Below, one piece after another: positions 9,318 through 18,723 of a stretch of 64,000 bases of DNA (the first letter of the stretch is position 1; each line of letters begins with the position of its first letter). Source of the stretch: Sphingobacterium sp. ML3W. Its GTDB lineage: Bacteria; Bacteroidota; Bacteroidia; Sphingobacteriales; Sphingobacteriaceae. The notes under the pieces are model-generated. The model was not told where the DNA came from. It did not search any database and saw nothing but the letters and a program-made list of their open reading frames with translations. The translations under genes and the position numbers were made by a program. The DNA is taken from positions 1,860,001 through 1,924,000 of the forward strand of contig NZ_CP107036.1 of NCBI RefSeq assembly GCF_029542085.1. The letters are read 5' to 3'.

Positions 9318-9419
9318 AGATTCTGATGTAAAACTATTGCTTATCATAGCAGTATTGCTGTCCCGATTGACAGAGATAGCCTGTCGTTCATTTGATGTAA
9401 AACAAAAAAAATCAACAAC

Positions 9420-10079
9420 ATGAGAGCAGTTTTAATTGGTGGTTCCGGTGCAACTGGAAGAGTACTTGTTCATGAACTATTAAAGTCTACTGATTTCACC
9501 GAAGTCGTCGTCCTCTTACGTCGCAAGAGCTTTGATGAACAACCCAAATTACAACAGATCATTATAGACTTCAGTAAACTCCAAGAGTTTGAACAGGAGA
9601 TTCACGGCGATATTGCTTTTTCCTGCCTGGGTACCACAGTCAAAGATGCAGGTAGTAAAGAAGCACAATGGAAGGTAGATCATGACCTTAATCTACAGTT
9701 CGCAGCACTGGCCAAGAAAAATGAAATCCCCTGCTTTGTATTACTTTCGGCGGTCAACGCAGACGCTGAATCAAAGATTTTCTACAATCGGATGAAAGGG
9801 AGTCTGGAGCAACATGTGAAAGCGCTAGATTTTGGTAAACTTATTATTGTACAACCCGGCGGCTTGATCCGTCCCAATACAGATCGTTTAGGTGAAAAGA
9901 TCGGCATAAAGACATTACGCGCTTTTAACCGTATCGGCCTTTTTAAGAGTTATGAAGCGCTACCCGTTGCCACAGTTGCCCAAGCGATGATACAGGCTAT
10001 CCAGACTCACAAAGAACGCGTCAATATCATCTCGGTAGAAGATATCAAACAGCTATCAGACACTACGAACCAAGGGTAA
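9420..10079 (+). CDS. NAD(P)-binding Rossmann-fold protein
   Basis: The 219-residue protein begins with the dinucleotide-binding motif GGSGATG (residues 7-13) of atypical short-chain dehydrogenases. SCLGTTVKDAGSKE and LLSAVNADAESKIFYNRMKG (Tyr and Lys spaced as in this group) and the VQPGGLIRP stretch resemble the HTATIP2/TIP30-like NAD(P)H-binding proteins. Substrate and pathway are unknown. It is followed by alkaline phosphatase with an 85-bp gap and probably has its own message. Confidence 0.75.
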   Translation: MRAVLIGGSGATGRVLVHELLKSTDFTEVVVLLRRKSFDEQPKLQQIIIDFSKLQEFEQEIHGDIAFSCLGTTVKDAGSKEAQWKVDHDLNLQFAALAKKNEIPCFVLLSAVNADAESKIFYNRMKGSLEQHVKALDFGKLIIVQPGGLIRPNTDRLGEKIGIKTLRAFNRIGLFKSYEALPVATVAQAMIQAIQTHKERVNIISVEDIKQLSDTTNQG

Positions 10080-10164
10080 CGTAAAAAGTATTCATAACAA
10101 TGAATTAACAATAAGCTAATTCGGGCTTATTAATTTGCCGTCATTTATTTTATTTATCACACTA

Positions 10165-11577
10165 ATGAAAAAACGCTTTTTATTCCTTTTTCTCTTTGCT
10201 TTTATTTATGTATTTCCGGCTTTTAGCCAAGAAGCAAAATATATCTTTTTCCTCATCGGTGACGGAATGGGACTCAATCAAGTCAATCTGACCGAAATAC
10301 ACCGTGCCGAACTGCAGCAAAAAAACAGTACGGTACCTTTGGTTTTTACGCAGTTTCCCCATGTTGGTTTTGCTTCCACGCACTCCCAATCCAACGGTGT
10401 TACCGATTCTGGTGCTGGCGGTACAGCTCTTGCCGTCGGTAAAAAGACGAAAAATGGTGTTATCGGAATGGACAGTACCGGAACAGTACCACACAAAAGT
10501 ATCGCTTATGCAGCTAAGGAAAAAGGAAAGAAAGTCGGTATCATCACGAGTGTGAGTATAGACCATGCTACACCTGCTTCGTTTTACGCCCATCAGCCCG
10601 ACCGGGATATGTATTACGAAATTGGCAAAGAAATTATCAGCTCCAATTTTGACTTCTTTGGTGGATCCAATTTCCTAAAACCCGAAACAACCTTTGATAA
10701 ACAACCCGCTCCTTCCCTTTTCCCCTTATTTGAAAAAGCAGGATATAAAATTCTAAAGGGAAAAGAGGCCTATACGCAACATCCCCGCAAGTCTGACAAA
10801 ATCATCCTTATGAATACAGACGGCACTGCAACAGATGCGCTAAAATATGCCATAGATCAAAAACCATCTGACCTCAAGCTAGCGGATATTACCGCTGCTG
10901 CAATCCAATCTTTAGAACAAAACAATAAAAATGGATTCTTTTTGATGGTTGAAGGTGGAAAAATAGACTGGGCCTGCCATGCAAATGATGCTGCTACCAC
11001 CATCCAGGAAGTATTAGACTTTAATTCAGCGGCAGAACTTGTATATGAATTCTACAAGAAACACCCCAAGGAAACACTTATTGTGGTCACTGCTGACCAT
11101 GAGACTGGTGGATTGGGCATCGGCAACGGTAGCTCTACTTTAAAGACAAAATTACTGGCTAATCAAAAATTATCGCATGCCGAGCTTTCAAATGAAATTG
11201 GTCACCTGCGCAAAAACAAAGCAAATGCAACTTGGTATGACTTAAAAAATCTGCTTTCTACGCATACAGGCCTGTATAACCAAGTAAAAGTCAATGCGGA
11301 TGACGATAAATCGCTACAGGGAGCTTACCAACGCAGTTTCGTTGACCATCAGAATGAAACAGCAAAAAGTTTGTACGCCAGTGATGACAAAATCGCGGCT
11401 TTAAGCATTGCCATACTAAACCGTATGGGATCAATTGCTTGGGCTTCCAACAACCATTCAGCAGCTTATGCACCCGTTTATGCCATTGGTGCAGGCGCAG
11501 AACAGTTCAACCAAAAAATGGACAACACCGATATACCGAAGAAAATAGCGATAGCTGCCAAACTAAGCTTAGACTAA
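10165..11577 (+). CDS. Alkaline phosphatase, exported
   Basis: The start is placed at the ATG of MKKRFLF (470 residues), because this puts a signal peptide ending in FSQ at the N-terminus; an upstream ATG at 10135 lies about on a possible -7 box. The family zinc/magnesium motifs are present: GDGMG near the mature N-terminus, TDSGAGGTA with Ser82 as the phosphorylated nucleophile, and VTADHETGG plus NNHSAAYAPVYAIG for zinc-binding His and Asp. It hydrolyses phosphomonoesters outside the inner membrane. It ends at a strong terminator (11583-11616). No Pho box was identified. Confidence 0.92.
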   Translation: MKKRFLFLFLFAFIYVFPAFSQEAKYIFFLIGDGMGLNQVNLTEIHRAELQQKNSTVPLVFTQFPHVGFASTHSQSNGVTDSGAGGTALAVGKKTKNGVIGMDSTGTVPHKSIAYAAKEKGKKVGIITSVSIDHATPASFYAHQPDRDMYYEIGKEIISSNFDFFGGSNFLKPETTFDKQPAPSLFPLFEKAGYKILKGKEAYTQHPRKSDKIILMNTDGTATDALKYAIDQKPSDLKLADITAAAIQSLEQNNKNGFFLMVEGGKIDWACHANDAATTIQEVLDFNSAAELVYEFYKKHPKETLIVVTADHETGGLGIGNGSSTLKTKLLANQKLSHAELSNEIGHLRKNKANATWYDLKNLLSTHTGLYNQVKVNADDDKSLQGAYQRSFVDHQNETAKSLYASDDKIAALSIAILNRMGSIAWASNNHSAAYAPVYAIGAGAEQFNQKMDNTDIPKKIAIAAKLSLD

Positions 11578-11582
11578 AAACA

Positions 11583-11616
11583 AAAAAATCCCCAAGAAAT
11601 TCTTGGGGATTTTTTT
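11583..11616. terminator. Terminator shared by phosphatase and tRNA-Thr cluster
   Basis: An almost loopless hairpin (AATCCCCAAGAA and its complement) is flanked by A-runs on the left and T-runs on the right. It can therefore stop transcription from either side: the phosphatase on plus and the tRNA cluster on minus. Confidence 0.85.
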
Positions 11617-11617
11617 G

Positions 11618-11690
<73 letters not shown>

Positions 11691-11724
11691 TTTTTAAATG
11701 AATTTTAATGAGTATCGCTCAAAG

Positions 11725-11797
<73 letters not shown>

Positions 11798-11831
11798 TTT
11801 TTAAATGAATTTTAATGAGTATCGCTCAAAG

Positions 11832-11904
<73 letters not shown>

Positions 11905-11920
11905 TTTTTACTTCTTTTCA

Positions 11921-11947
11921 ATCTTAAAACGACCTCCGTTTTAAGAT
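11921..11947 (-). other. Inverted repeat in the tRNA-Thr leader
   Basis: ATCTTAAAACG and its exact complement flank a 5-nt loop, 17 nt upstream of the first tRNA. It would form a hairpin at the 5' end of the precursor. The function is unknown; a role in processing is a guess. Confidence 0.5.
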
Positions 11948-11951
11948 GCTG

Positions 11952-11983
11952 CAAATATCGAAAGCCTAAATCAAAAATGCAAG
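11952..11983 (-). promoter_or_regulatory. Putative promoter of the tRNA-Thr cluster
   Basis: On the minus strand CTTG (11983-11980), a 20-nt spacer and GATATTTG (11959-11952) fit the Bacteroidota consensus with one mismatch in each box. Confidence 0.45.
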
Positions 11984-12176
11984 TCCCTCGCTATAATTTT
12001 TACCCGCTTTGACGCCAAATATTTAAAAATCAACAGCATTATTTTTTAATACTGAAAATTTGTCATGAATCAATAAATATCAATGTCATTTTTTCCGAAT
12101 TATCACGTAAAACCCGAATGGCACTTCAATTGTTATACCCCTACATATCAACAAAACTTTAATTAAGCGATACAGA

Positions 12177-14777
12177 ATGAACTTTAACAATTACACAATC
12201 AAAGCCCAAGAGGCTATACAAAAAGCGTCGGAGATAGCTGCTGAAAATCAGCAACAGGCCATCGAGACAGCACATATATTAAAAGCATTACTTACTGTAG
12301 ATGAAAATGTTGTCAGTCACCTATTAAAGAAATTGAACGTCAACATCCCCTACCTTGGCGCTGAGCTTGATAAGCAAATCGAGAGCTTCCCTAAAGTAAG
12401 CGGAAGCAATATCTATCTGAGCAGTGATGCAAACAACGCTTTACAGAAAGCACAAGGATATCTCAAAGAATTCAACGATGAATTTGTATCGGTCGAACAT
12501 GTACTACTGGGTATATTGGCCACTTCAGACAAAACCTCATCCCTACTGAAATCACAAGGGGTGACGGAAAAAGATCTTAAGACGGCCATTAAAGAATTGC
12601 GGGGCAATAGTCGCGTGACTGATCAAAATGCGGAAGCAACTTACAACGCACTTGGAAAATATGCCCGTAACCTAAATGAATATGCCGAATCCGGCAAATT
12701 AGACCCGGTCATTGGCCGTGACGAGGAAATCAGACGTGTCATGCAGATTCTTTCACGACGTACCAAAAACAACCCCATACTCGTTGGCGAACCCGGGGTT
12801 GGTAAGACCGCTATTGCGGAAGGAATCGCCTATCGGATTATCAAAGGCGACGCACCAGAGAATCTAAAATCCAAAATTGTATTTTCTTTGGATATGGGCG
12901 CCCTGGTTGCCGGAGCTAAATATAAAGGTGAATTTGAGGAACGCTTGAAAGCTGTTGTCAAAGAAGTAACCGATTCCAATGGTGAGATCGTCCTTTTCAT
13001 TGATGAGATCCACACCCTGGTTGGTGCTGGTGGTGGTGAAGGCGCTATGGATGCCGCAAACATCCTGAAACCTGCCTTGGCCAGAGGTGAGCTACGTGCA
13101 ATTGGAGCAACCACGCTCAACGAATATCAAAAATACTTTGAAAAAGACAAAGCTTTGGAGCGTAGGTTTCAAAAAGTCATGGTGGAAGAGCCAGACACGC
13201 AAGACGCCATCTCCATCCTACGGGGATTGAAAGAACGTTATGAAACACACCATAAAGTGCGTATTCTCGACGAGTCTATTATTGCTGCCGTGGAGTTATC
13301 ACAACGTTATATCGCGGATCGTTTTTTACCGGACAAAGCCATCGACTTAATTGACGAGGCGGCATCCAAATTACGTTTGGAGATGGACTCTGTACCAGAG
13401 GCCGTAGACGAACTGGAGCGCCGTATCATGCAATTGGAAATCGAACGCGAAGCGCTGAAACGTGAGAATGACGACAAAAAGGTGCAGGAACTTTCTGAAA
13501 GCATTGCCAACTTATCTGCTGAACGCGACACCCTGAGAGCTTCATGGCAGGAAGAAAAAAGCCTGGTGGACAATGTGAACCAAGAAATTGAAAACATTGA
13601 AAACTATAAACTTGAAGCCGAACAGGCCGAACGTTCAGGTGATTATGGTAAAGTAGCTGAATTACGTTACGGACGGATCAAAGAAGCACAGGAAAAAGTG
13701 GAGAAACTGAAAGCTGAACTGGCTGAAAAACAGGAAAGCAAGCGTATGCTCAAGGAAGAGGTAACTTCAGAAGATATTGCTGATGTCGTTGCCAAATGGA
13801 CCGGAATACCTGTCAGCAAAATGATTCAGTCTGAACGTGAAAAGCTGCTGAACCTGGAAGAGGAACTTCACAAACGGGTTGCGGGTCAAGATGAAGCCAT
13901 TGAAGCGATCTCTGATGCAATCCGCCGTTCAAGAGCAGGACTGAATGATGCGAAACGCCCAATAGGTTCATTCATCTTCCTGGGTACAACCGGGGTCGGA
14001 AAAACCGAACTCGCAAAAGCCCTGGCTGAATTTCTATTCGATGATGAACAATCTATGGTGCGTATCGACATGTCCGAATATCAGGAAAGGCATGCCGTAT
14101 CCCGTTTGATTGGCGCGCCTCCTGGATATGTTGGTTATGATGAAGGTGGTCAGCTTACAGAAGCCGTACGCAGACATCCTTATTCGGTCGTATTATTGGA
14201 TGAAATTGAAAAAGCACATCCGGATGTATTTAACATCTTGTTGCAGGTATTGGATGATGGTCACCTAACAGACAATAAAGGCCGTACAGTCAACTTTAAG
14301 AACACAATCATTATAATGACCTCTAATACAGGATCACATATTATCCAAGAGAATTTCAGTCATTTGGATGATGACAATAAAGAGGAGATCATTGCAAAAA
14401 CACGTACTGAAGTGTTTGACCTACTCAAACAGTCGATCCGTCCAGAATTCCTGAACCGTATTGATGAAGTGATTATGTTTACACCATTGAGTAGAGATGA
14501 GATTGGTGATATTGTTCGACTTCAATTTGTGCATGTCCAAAAACAACTGGCCGAACAAAATATCTTTATAACAGCCTCGGATGAAGCGATGGATTGGTTG
14601 GCACAACTCGGATACGATCCGATCTATGGTGCTAGACCATTGAAACGTGTCATTCAGAAACGTATTCTGAATGAGTTATCCAAAGAAATCTTATCGGGCA
14701 AAGTCAGTCGCGATTCGATTATCAGATTGGATGTGTTTGATGGAAAATTCGTCTTTATCAATAAACAGGAAGATTGA
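12177..14777 (+). CDS. clpB: ClpB disaggregase
   Basis: The 866-residue protein is a full-length ClpB, the hexameric AAA+ machine that pulls proteins out of aggregates together with DnaK. In order: Clp N-domain (about 1-145), first ATPase domain with Walker A GEPGVGKT (204-211), the coiled-coil middle domain (about 400-525, rich in Glu, Lys and Ala) that marks ClpB rather than ClpA or ClpC, and second ATPase domain with Walker A GTTGVGKT (603-610) and a C-terminal small domain. No ClpP-binding loop is expected. It is a single gene with its own terminator. No heat-shock operator was recognised in the 270 bp upstream. Confidence 0.97.
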   Translation: MNFNNYTIKAQEAIQKASEIAAENQQQAIETAHILKALLTVDENVVSHLLKKLNVNIPYLGAELDKQIESFPKVSGSNIYLSSDANNALQKAQGYLKEFNDEFVSVEHVLLGILATSDKTSSLLKSQGVTEKDLKTAIKELRGNSRVTDQNAEATYNALGKYARNLNEYAESGKLDPVIGRDEEIRRVMQILSRRTKNNPILVGEPGVGKTAIAEGIAYRIIKGDAPENLKSKIVFSLDMGALVAGAKYKGEFEERLKAVVKEVTDSNGEIVLFIDEIHTLVGAGGGEGAMDAANILKPALARGELRAIGATTLNEYQKYFEKDKALERRFQKVMVEEPDTQDAISILRGLKERYETHHKVRILDESIIAAVELSQRYIADRFLPDKAIDLIDEAASKLRLEMDSVPEAVDELERRIMQLEIEREALKRENDDKKVQELSESIANLSAERDTLRASWQEEKSLVDNVNQEIENIENYKLEAEQAERSGDYGKVAELRYGRIKEAQEKVEKLKAELAEKQESKRMLKEEVTSEDIADVVAKWTGIPVSKMIQSEREKLLNLEEELHKRVAGQDEAIEAISDAIRRSRAGLNDAKRPIGSFIFLGTTGVGKTELAKALAEFLFDDEQSMVRIDMSEYQERHAVSRLIGAPPGYVGYDEGGQLTEAVRRHPYSVVLLDEIEKAHPDVFNILLQVLDDGHLTDNKGRTVNFKNTIIIMTSNTGSHIIQENFSHLDDDNKEEIIAKTRTEVFDLLKQSIRPEFLNRIDEVIMFTPLSRDEIGDIVRLQFVHVQKQLAEQNIFITASDEAMDWLAQLGYDPIYGARPLKRVIQKRILNELSKEILSGKVSRDSIIRLDVFDGKFVFINKQED

Positions 14778-14808
14778 TAATTGATAGCTTATAGTGATGA
14801 ATAATCAT

Positions 14809-14837
14809 AAAAGCCCCGCTAATGAAGTGGGGCTTTT
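14809..14837. terminator. Bidirectional terminator after clpB
   Basis: AAAAGCCCCGCT pairs with AGTGGGGCTTTT (one G-T pair) around a 5-nt loop. The A and T flanks allow it to serve clpB and the converging thioredoxin-like gene. Confidence 0.85.
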
Positions 14838-14876
14838 ATTCTATAAACTAGTATATTACTATAAGCCAACTATAAT

Positions 14877-15371
14877 TTAATTCCAAACTCCTACTGTTTT
14901 CAGCAATTTCTTCACATCGTCTTCCCCGTCAAGATGCTGCACTAAGGTCCTCGTTTTTGCATCATAAACATAAAGAGAAGGATAATTACTTGGGCTGAAT
15001 TTTTCTATAAACTGTGTTCCCGAATCAAACAAAAATTTCACATTGGGAGCAGTTTTCAATGCTTTGGCATGCATATTAATAAATCCATCCACATAAGGTT
15101 TGTCGTTCATGGAGATAAAATAAAAACTAACGTTTTTTAGCTTTTGTAAATTCTGTGCAATGCCCGCCCCCATTTTCTGACAATGGCCACAGCCCGGATC
15201 ATAGAAGTCCAAAACGATATAACCTGTCCTGGGCAATTTGTCCGAATTGAATTTGCCCGACCCATAGACCTCATCAAACGTAAATGCTGGAATTGTTTTT
15301 GGAGCCTGCGCAAATAAGGGTTGAAAAAGAAAAAATGCACATGCAAAAAATACGGAACAAAGTAACTTCAT
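14877..15371 (-). CDS. Exported thioredoxin-fold protein
   Basis: The 164-residue protein has a signal peptide (1-22, ending FAQ) and a thioredoxin fold with active site Cys61-Gly-His-Cys64 in FYDPGCGHCQKMG. The cis-proline region appears as SNYPSLYVYD. CGHC resembles the disulfide-isomerase-type active site, so it probably works in the periplasm as a thiol-disulfide oxidoreductase or as a reductant for cytochrome or metalloprotein maturation. No signal-linked neighbours are present; the exact partner is unknown. Confidence 0.85.
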   Translation of the reverse strand: MKLLCSVFFACAFFLFQPLFAQAPKTIPAFTFDEVYGSGKFNSDKLPRTGYIVLDFYDPGCGHCQKMGAGIAQNLQKLKNVSFYFISMNDKPYVDGFINMHAKALKTAPNVKFLFDSGTQFIEKFSPSNYPSLYVYDAKTRTLVQHLDGEDDVKKLLKTVGVWN

Positions 15372-15477
15372 GTTAAAGAATTTTAAACTGAAAATGAATA
15401 TTCAATTAATTTTGATCAATAATACCTAAAAATGCGGTTCTATTCGTCAATATTTTAGTTTTTTTGCAAAAAATGCG

Positions 15478-15485
15478 TAAGTTTG
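15478..15485 (+). promoter_or_regulatory. -7 box of purN
   Basis: TAAGTTTG fits TAnnTTTG. TTTA at 15454-15457, 20 nt upstream, is a three-of-four match to the -33 box. This gives a leader of about 38 nt. Confidence 0.5.
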
Positions 15486-15528
15486 GACTAATTTTTAAAT
15501 CGATCAAATCTATTAACACTCATTAATC

Positions 15529-16101
15529 GTGAAAAAACGAATTGCCATTTTTGCTTCAGGTTCAGGGTCCAATGCTCAAAAAATAATGGAACATTTCAAA
15601 TACTCAGATGAAGTTGAGGTTGCGCTGATCCTGTCCAACAACCCTGATGCTTATGTTATTCAACGCGCTGACAATTTTGAAATTCCAGCCCATATATTTG
15701 ATCGCAATGAATTTTACAACACGGACAATGTCGTTAACATCCTTAAAAATTTGAATATTGATCTGATCGTTTTGGCAGGTTTCCTATGGCTTGTTCCAAA
15801 CAATCTTTTAAAAGCCTATCCAAATCAGATCATTAATATCCACCCTGCTCTCCTACCTAAATATGGTGGCAAGGGCATGTATGGCGACCATGTACATAAA
15901 GCTGTTTTGGCCAACAAAGAAGAAGAGCATGGCATTACCATTCATTTTGCCAATGAGCACTTTGATGAGGGCGAGATTATTTATCAAGCAAAATTTAAGG
16001 TAGATGCGGGTGATACCCTGGATATTATTAAGTTCAAAGGACAGCAATTGGAACACCAGCATTTCCCGAAAGTAATTGAGAACCTAATCAAAAAAATGTA
16101 A
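15529..16101 (+). CDS. purN: Phosphoribosylglycinamide formyltransferase
   Basis: This 190-residue enzyme transfers a formyl group from 10-formyltetrahydrofolate to GAR in the third step of purine synthesis. The phosphate loop GSGSNAQ is at the N-terminus, and the catalytic triad is present: Asn103 and His105 in INIHPALLP, and Asp146 in HFDEGEI. The start codon is GTG, which keeps the conserved KKRIAIFASGSG beginning; no ATG is available upstream in frame near the promoter. Length agrees with the family (about 190-210). It stands alone rather than in a pur operon. Confidence 0.95.
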   Translation: MKKRIAIFASGSGSNAQKIMEHFKYSDEVEVALILSNNPDAYVIQRADNFEIPAHIFDRNEFYNTDNVVNILKNLNIDLIVLAGFLWLVPNNLLKAYPNQIINIHPALLPKYGGKGMYGDHVHKAVLANKEEEHGITIHFANEHFDEGEIIYQAKFKVDAGDTLDIIKFKGQQLEHQHFPKVIENLIKKM

Positions 16102-16115
16102 AAACAACATTTTTA

Positions 16116-16147
16116 TTTAGAATTATTTTAAACAAATTGTAACTTTG
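16116..16147 (+). promoter_or_regulatory. Promoter of the Cys-rich mini-protein
   Basis: TTTA (16116-16119), a 20-nt spacer and TAACTTTG (16140-16147) match the Bacteroidota consensus. The -7 box ends only 4 nt before the ATG at 16152, so the message would have almost no leader. Confidence 0.5.
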
Positions 16148-16151
16148 TCTC

Positions 16152-16334
16152 ATGAACGAAGTTATTGAATCCTTTGTGGAACAGTGTGAAGGCGAGGGCA
16201 AAGCAAGCCCATTTCAATTTAGAAGTGCCGCAATGAATCCTTTTTCCGATTTTTCCTGTGTTTGTTTCAAAAAATGCTGTAAAAAATACAAAGAAGGGAA
16301 ACGTTGCAAGAAGTGTCCAGGCCGAAAAAAATAG
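16152..16334 (+). CDS. Cys- and Lys-rich mini-protein (60 aa)
   Basis: A 60-residue protein whose C-terminal half is packed with Cys and Lys: Cys36, 38, 42, 43, 52 and 55 within CVCFKKCCKKYKEGKRCKKC, ending in GRKK. No signal peptide is present. Short Bacteroidota proteins with a similar FKKCCKKYKKGKRCKKCP end are recalled by the annotator, but no function is known; metal binding or nucleic-acid binding would fit. The first ATG is preferred because a promoter ends 4 nt before it; an internal ATG at 16233 would give 33 residues that keep all clustered cysteines. Confidence 0.65.
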   Translation: MNEVIESFVEQCEGEGKASPFQFRSAAMNPFSDFSCVCFKKCCKKYKEGKRCKKCPGRKK

Positions 16335-16357
16335 GCTGTTATTACTTTTATCTAGGC

Positions 16358-17593
16358 TTACTCCTCTAGATAGTTCAGATCCTTATCAAAACTTTCTTCG
16401 AGTTGTGTCAGTGAATACATCGCAATACCAGAAAGTACCAAGACCATCGTAATTGCCGCTGGGACAATACCAAACGAATCCACCAAAAGTCCATAGACCA
16501 TTGTTGATGGTATCAAGGCACCTCTGACAAAATTAGGTGCTGTGGTAGCCACAGTTGCCCGCAGGTTGGTCCCAAATTGCTCCGCCGAAATAGTCACAAA
16601 TGTGGCCCAATACCCTACTCCTAGCCCCATGACAAAAGCCAAAACTAAAAATTTATTGGCTGTAATTCCAGTACTCAAAAGATACCATAACGAACTACCG
16701 ATAATAATCAACTGACAAATAAAAACCACCTTTTTCCGAGATTTTAGAATCTGCGCAAACACACCCGCTAACACGTCGCCAATAGAAATTCCTATATAAG
16801 CAAACATCACCCCTTTACCAGCGCTCAGGGTCTCTGATGCTCCTAGTGCTTTTCCTATTTCTGGAGCCTGCGTGACCAACACTCCCACCACAAACCAGAT
16901 TGGCAAACCTATACAGAGACAATTGATATAGCGCTTCAATCGGCCTTTATCGGTAAAAAGCATCCTGAAATCACCTTTCGGAACATCCTTTTTATCCTGT
17001 TCCTTAAATAGCCCCGACTCAAAAGAACCAACACGCAATAGCAACAACAATAAGCCCATTCCGCCACCAACAAAATAAGCTGTACGCCAATTGAATTCCT
17101 CCGAAACAAAGTAGGCTAAAATAGCGCCCAATACCCCAACACTGGCAACTAGCATCGTTCCATAACCACGCTTTGACTTATGCATGCTTTCCGAAACCAA
17201 GGTGATCCCCGCTCCCAGTTCCCCAGCCAATCCAATCCCCGCTATAAACCGGATAATTCCATACTGCCACACATCCCCTACAAAACCATTTGCAATATTC
17301 GCTAAAGAATAAAGTAAAATAGAACCAAACAGCACCTTTAAACGTCCGTATTTATCACCGATAATCCCCCAGATAATCCCTCCAAGCAACAAACCGCCCA
17401 TTTGCATATTAAGAACAAATTCGCCTTTTACCCGCATCTGTCCTGTCGGCACCCCGATATCTGTAAAGGATTGAATGCGGACAATAGAAAAAATAATGAG
17501 ATCATAGATATCGACAAAATACCCCAACGATGCGATCGTCACCAATAGCCATACCTTCTTGCTTTCAGCCTGTTTATCTTTTAATGTTGACAT
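16358..17593 (-). CDS. MFS transporter (metabolite:proton symporter type)
   Basis: With the start at MSTLKDKQ the protein has 411 residues and about 12 transmembrane helices. The loop 2-3 signature of the major facilitator superfamily appears as GDKYGRLKV, and the first helix carries YFVDIYDLIIFSIVR, a form seen in sugar and organic-acid symporters. An ATG 75 bp upstream would add a poorly charged N-terminus that runs into the divergent promoter, so it was not chosen. It is divergent from the DUF4442 gene. The substrate cannot be told from sequence alone. Confidence 0.85.
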   Translation of the reverse strand: MSTLKDKQAESKKVWLLVTIASLGYFVDIYDLIIFSIVRIQSFTDIGVPTGQMRVKGEFVLNMQMGGLLLGGIIWGIIGDKYGRLKVLFGSILLYSLANIANGFVGDVWQYGIIRFIAGIGLAGELGAGITLVSESMHKSKRGYGTMLVASVGVLGAILAYFVSEEFNWRTAYFVGGGMGLLLLLLRVGSFESGLFKEQDKKDVPKGDFRMLFTDKGRLKRYINCLCIGLPIWFVVGVLVTQAPEIGKALGASETLSAGKGVMFAYIGISIGDVLAGVFAQILKSRKKVVFICQLIIIGSSLWYLLSTGITANKFLVLAFVMGLGVGYWATFVTISAEQFGTNLRATVATTAPNFVRGALIPSTMVYGLLVDSFGIVPAAITMVLVLSGIAMYSLTQLEESFDKDLNYLEE

Positions 17594-17673
17594 TTTAGGT
17601 TCTTTGATGCCGTAAAAATACCATAGTGAAATAAGAAAACCAAGATTTCGAAAAATAATCCGGTACATTGTTC

Positions 17674-17681
17674 TATTTTTG
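17674..17681 (+). promoter_or_regulatory. -7 box of the DUF4442 gene
   Basis: TATTTTTG fits TAnnTTTG exactly and ends 4 nt before the ATG at 17686. No good -33 box is found at 19-20 nt. The spacing suggests a leaderless message. Confidence 0.45.
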
Positions 17682-17685
17682 TATC

Positions 17686-18183
17686 ATGAGATACAGTCCG
17701 CGTGCATTAACATGGCTATTGCGTTTTTACCCTCCTTTTTTATTTCAGGGAATTTGGGTAAAAAAAATTAGTCCCGGCTTTAAAGGAGCCGAGGTGAAAA
17801 TTTACAAGACTCCGTTTAATATCAACACCAATAAAACCTTATTTGGTGGAACAATTTTCGCTGCTGCAGACCCGATATTTCCGATCCTGATTGATCAGTA
17901 TCTTCAAAAAACAGGTTTTAAAAAAACCGTAGCTTGGCTCAAGTCATCTCGGATTGATTTTAAAAAACCCGGCAAAACGAGTGTGTGCTATTCTGTTCAA
18001 CTTTCTGACGAACTATTGGACGAATGCACCCAAACCATTCGCACGAAAGGCAAGATTGTCAAAAACCTGAGTCTGGAAATAAAAGATAAAAATGATGAAT
18101 TATGTGCTGTAGTACATTGTGAAACCTACATTCGTGACTTGAATTTTACATTCCCGGATAGAAATCGAAAGGTCGAGCAATAA
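17686..18183 (+). CDS. DUF4442 hotdog-fold protein
   Basis: The protein (165 residues from MRYSPRAL) resembles the DUF4442 family, hotdog-fold proteins thought to be acyl-CoA thioesterases. FGGTIFAAADPIFPILIDQY carries the Gly-Gly and Asp region typical of such folds, followed by VAWLKSSRIDFKKPGKTSV. The more upstream ATG (17668) lies before the -7 box and is unlikely. It shares its upstream region with the divergent MFS gene. Thioesterase activity is inferred from the fold and no catalytic residue is proven. Confidence 0.7.
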   Translation: MRYSPRALTWLLRFYPPFLFQGIWVKKISPGFKGAEVKIYKTPFNINTNKTLFGGTIFAAADPIFPILIDQYLQKTGFKKTVAWLKSSRIDFKKPGKTSVCYSVQLSDELLDECTQTIRTKGKIVKNLSLEIKDKNDELCAVVHCETYIRDLNFTFPDRNRKVEQ

Positions 18184-18191
18184 GAAATTGA

Positions 18192-18199
18192 TATCTTTG
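18192..18199 (+). promoter_or_regulatory. -7 box of the 18.2-kb lipoprotein gene
   Basis: TATCTTTG matches TAnnTTTG, 25 nt upstream of the ATG at 18225. No clear TTTG is found at the -33 position. Confidence 0.4.
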
Positions 18200-18224
18200 T
18201 CCAATTACCAAAAAAAATAGAAAC

Positions 18225-18641
18225 ATGAACAAAATCGCTTTCATGGCTATCGCATCCTTGGCAATAGCGGCATGTGGAACCACTGGCACAAACAATGTAA
18301 AGGTTTTACAAGATTCAACAATCAAAATCCATGATGAAATCATGCCTCAGATCGCTCATTTTGACCGCGATGCAGTCAAAATAGACTCTATCTTGAATAA
18401 TCTAAAAACACTTAAAGCTGCTAAGGCGGACTTAGACACCACAGCAACAAAAAAGGAACTTGGTTTATTGAAAGCCAATCTGGAGAGTGCAACAGACCAT
18501 ATGATGGACTGGATGAAAGCATATAAACCCGACAGTACCGATATCAAATATTTTGAAGTCGAATTACAAAAAGTATCAGACATGAAGAAAATATTTGATG
18601 CTGTCTCCAAGGAGAGCCAAGATAAATTAAAGAACTTCTAG
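18225..18641 (+). CDS. Hypothetical lipoprotein, helical
   Basis: A 138-residue protein with a lipoprotein signal (MNKIAFMAIASLAIAAC; lipidated Cys17). The mature part is Lys-, Asp- and Leu-rich and predicted helical (IDSILNNLKTLKAAKADLDT, LESATDHMMDWMKAYKP). Similar proteins in Sphingobacteriaceae carry the uninformative name viral A-type inclusion protein. It precedes the SCO and cytochrome c genes on the same strand by 82 bp, so a shared role in electron transport or copper handling is possible but unproven. Confidence 0.75.
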   Translation: MNKIAFMAIASLAIAACGTTGTNNVKVLQDSTIKIHDEIMPQIAHFDRDAVKIDSILNNLKTLKAAKADLDTTATKKELGLLKANLESATDHMMDWMKAYKPDSTDIKYFEVELQKVSDMKKIFDAVSKESQDKLKNF

Positions 18642-18723
18642 GCGAGCCGCGCTGCTCACTACTTCCTTACAGCAGGATAGAAAAGCCCAATAGGGTAAAT
18701 TGATAATAAAAGAATACAAACGG

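Noticed and set aside
12413..14606. Several long antisense open frames inside clpB
   Set aside because: They mirror the codon pattern of a strongly coding gene on the other strand. None has a start context or motif of its own.
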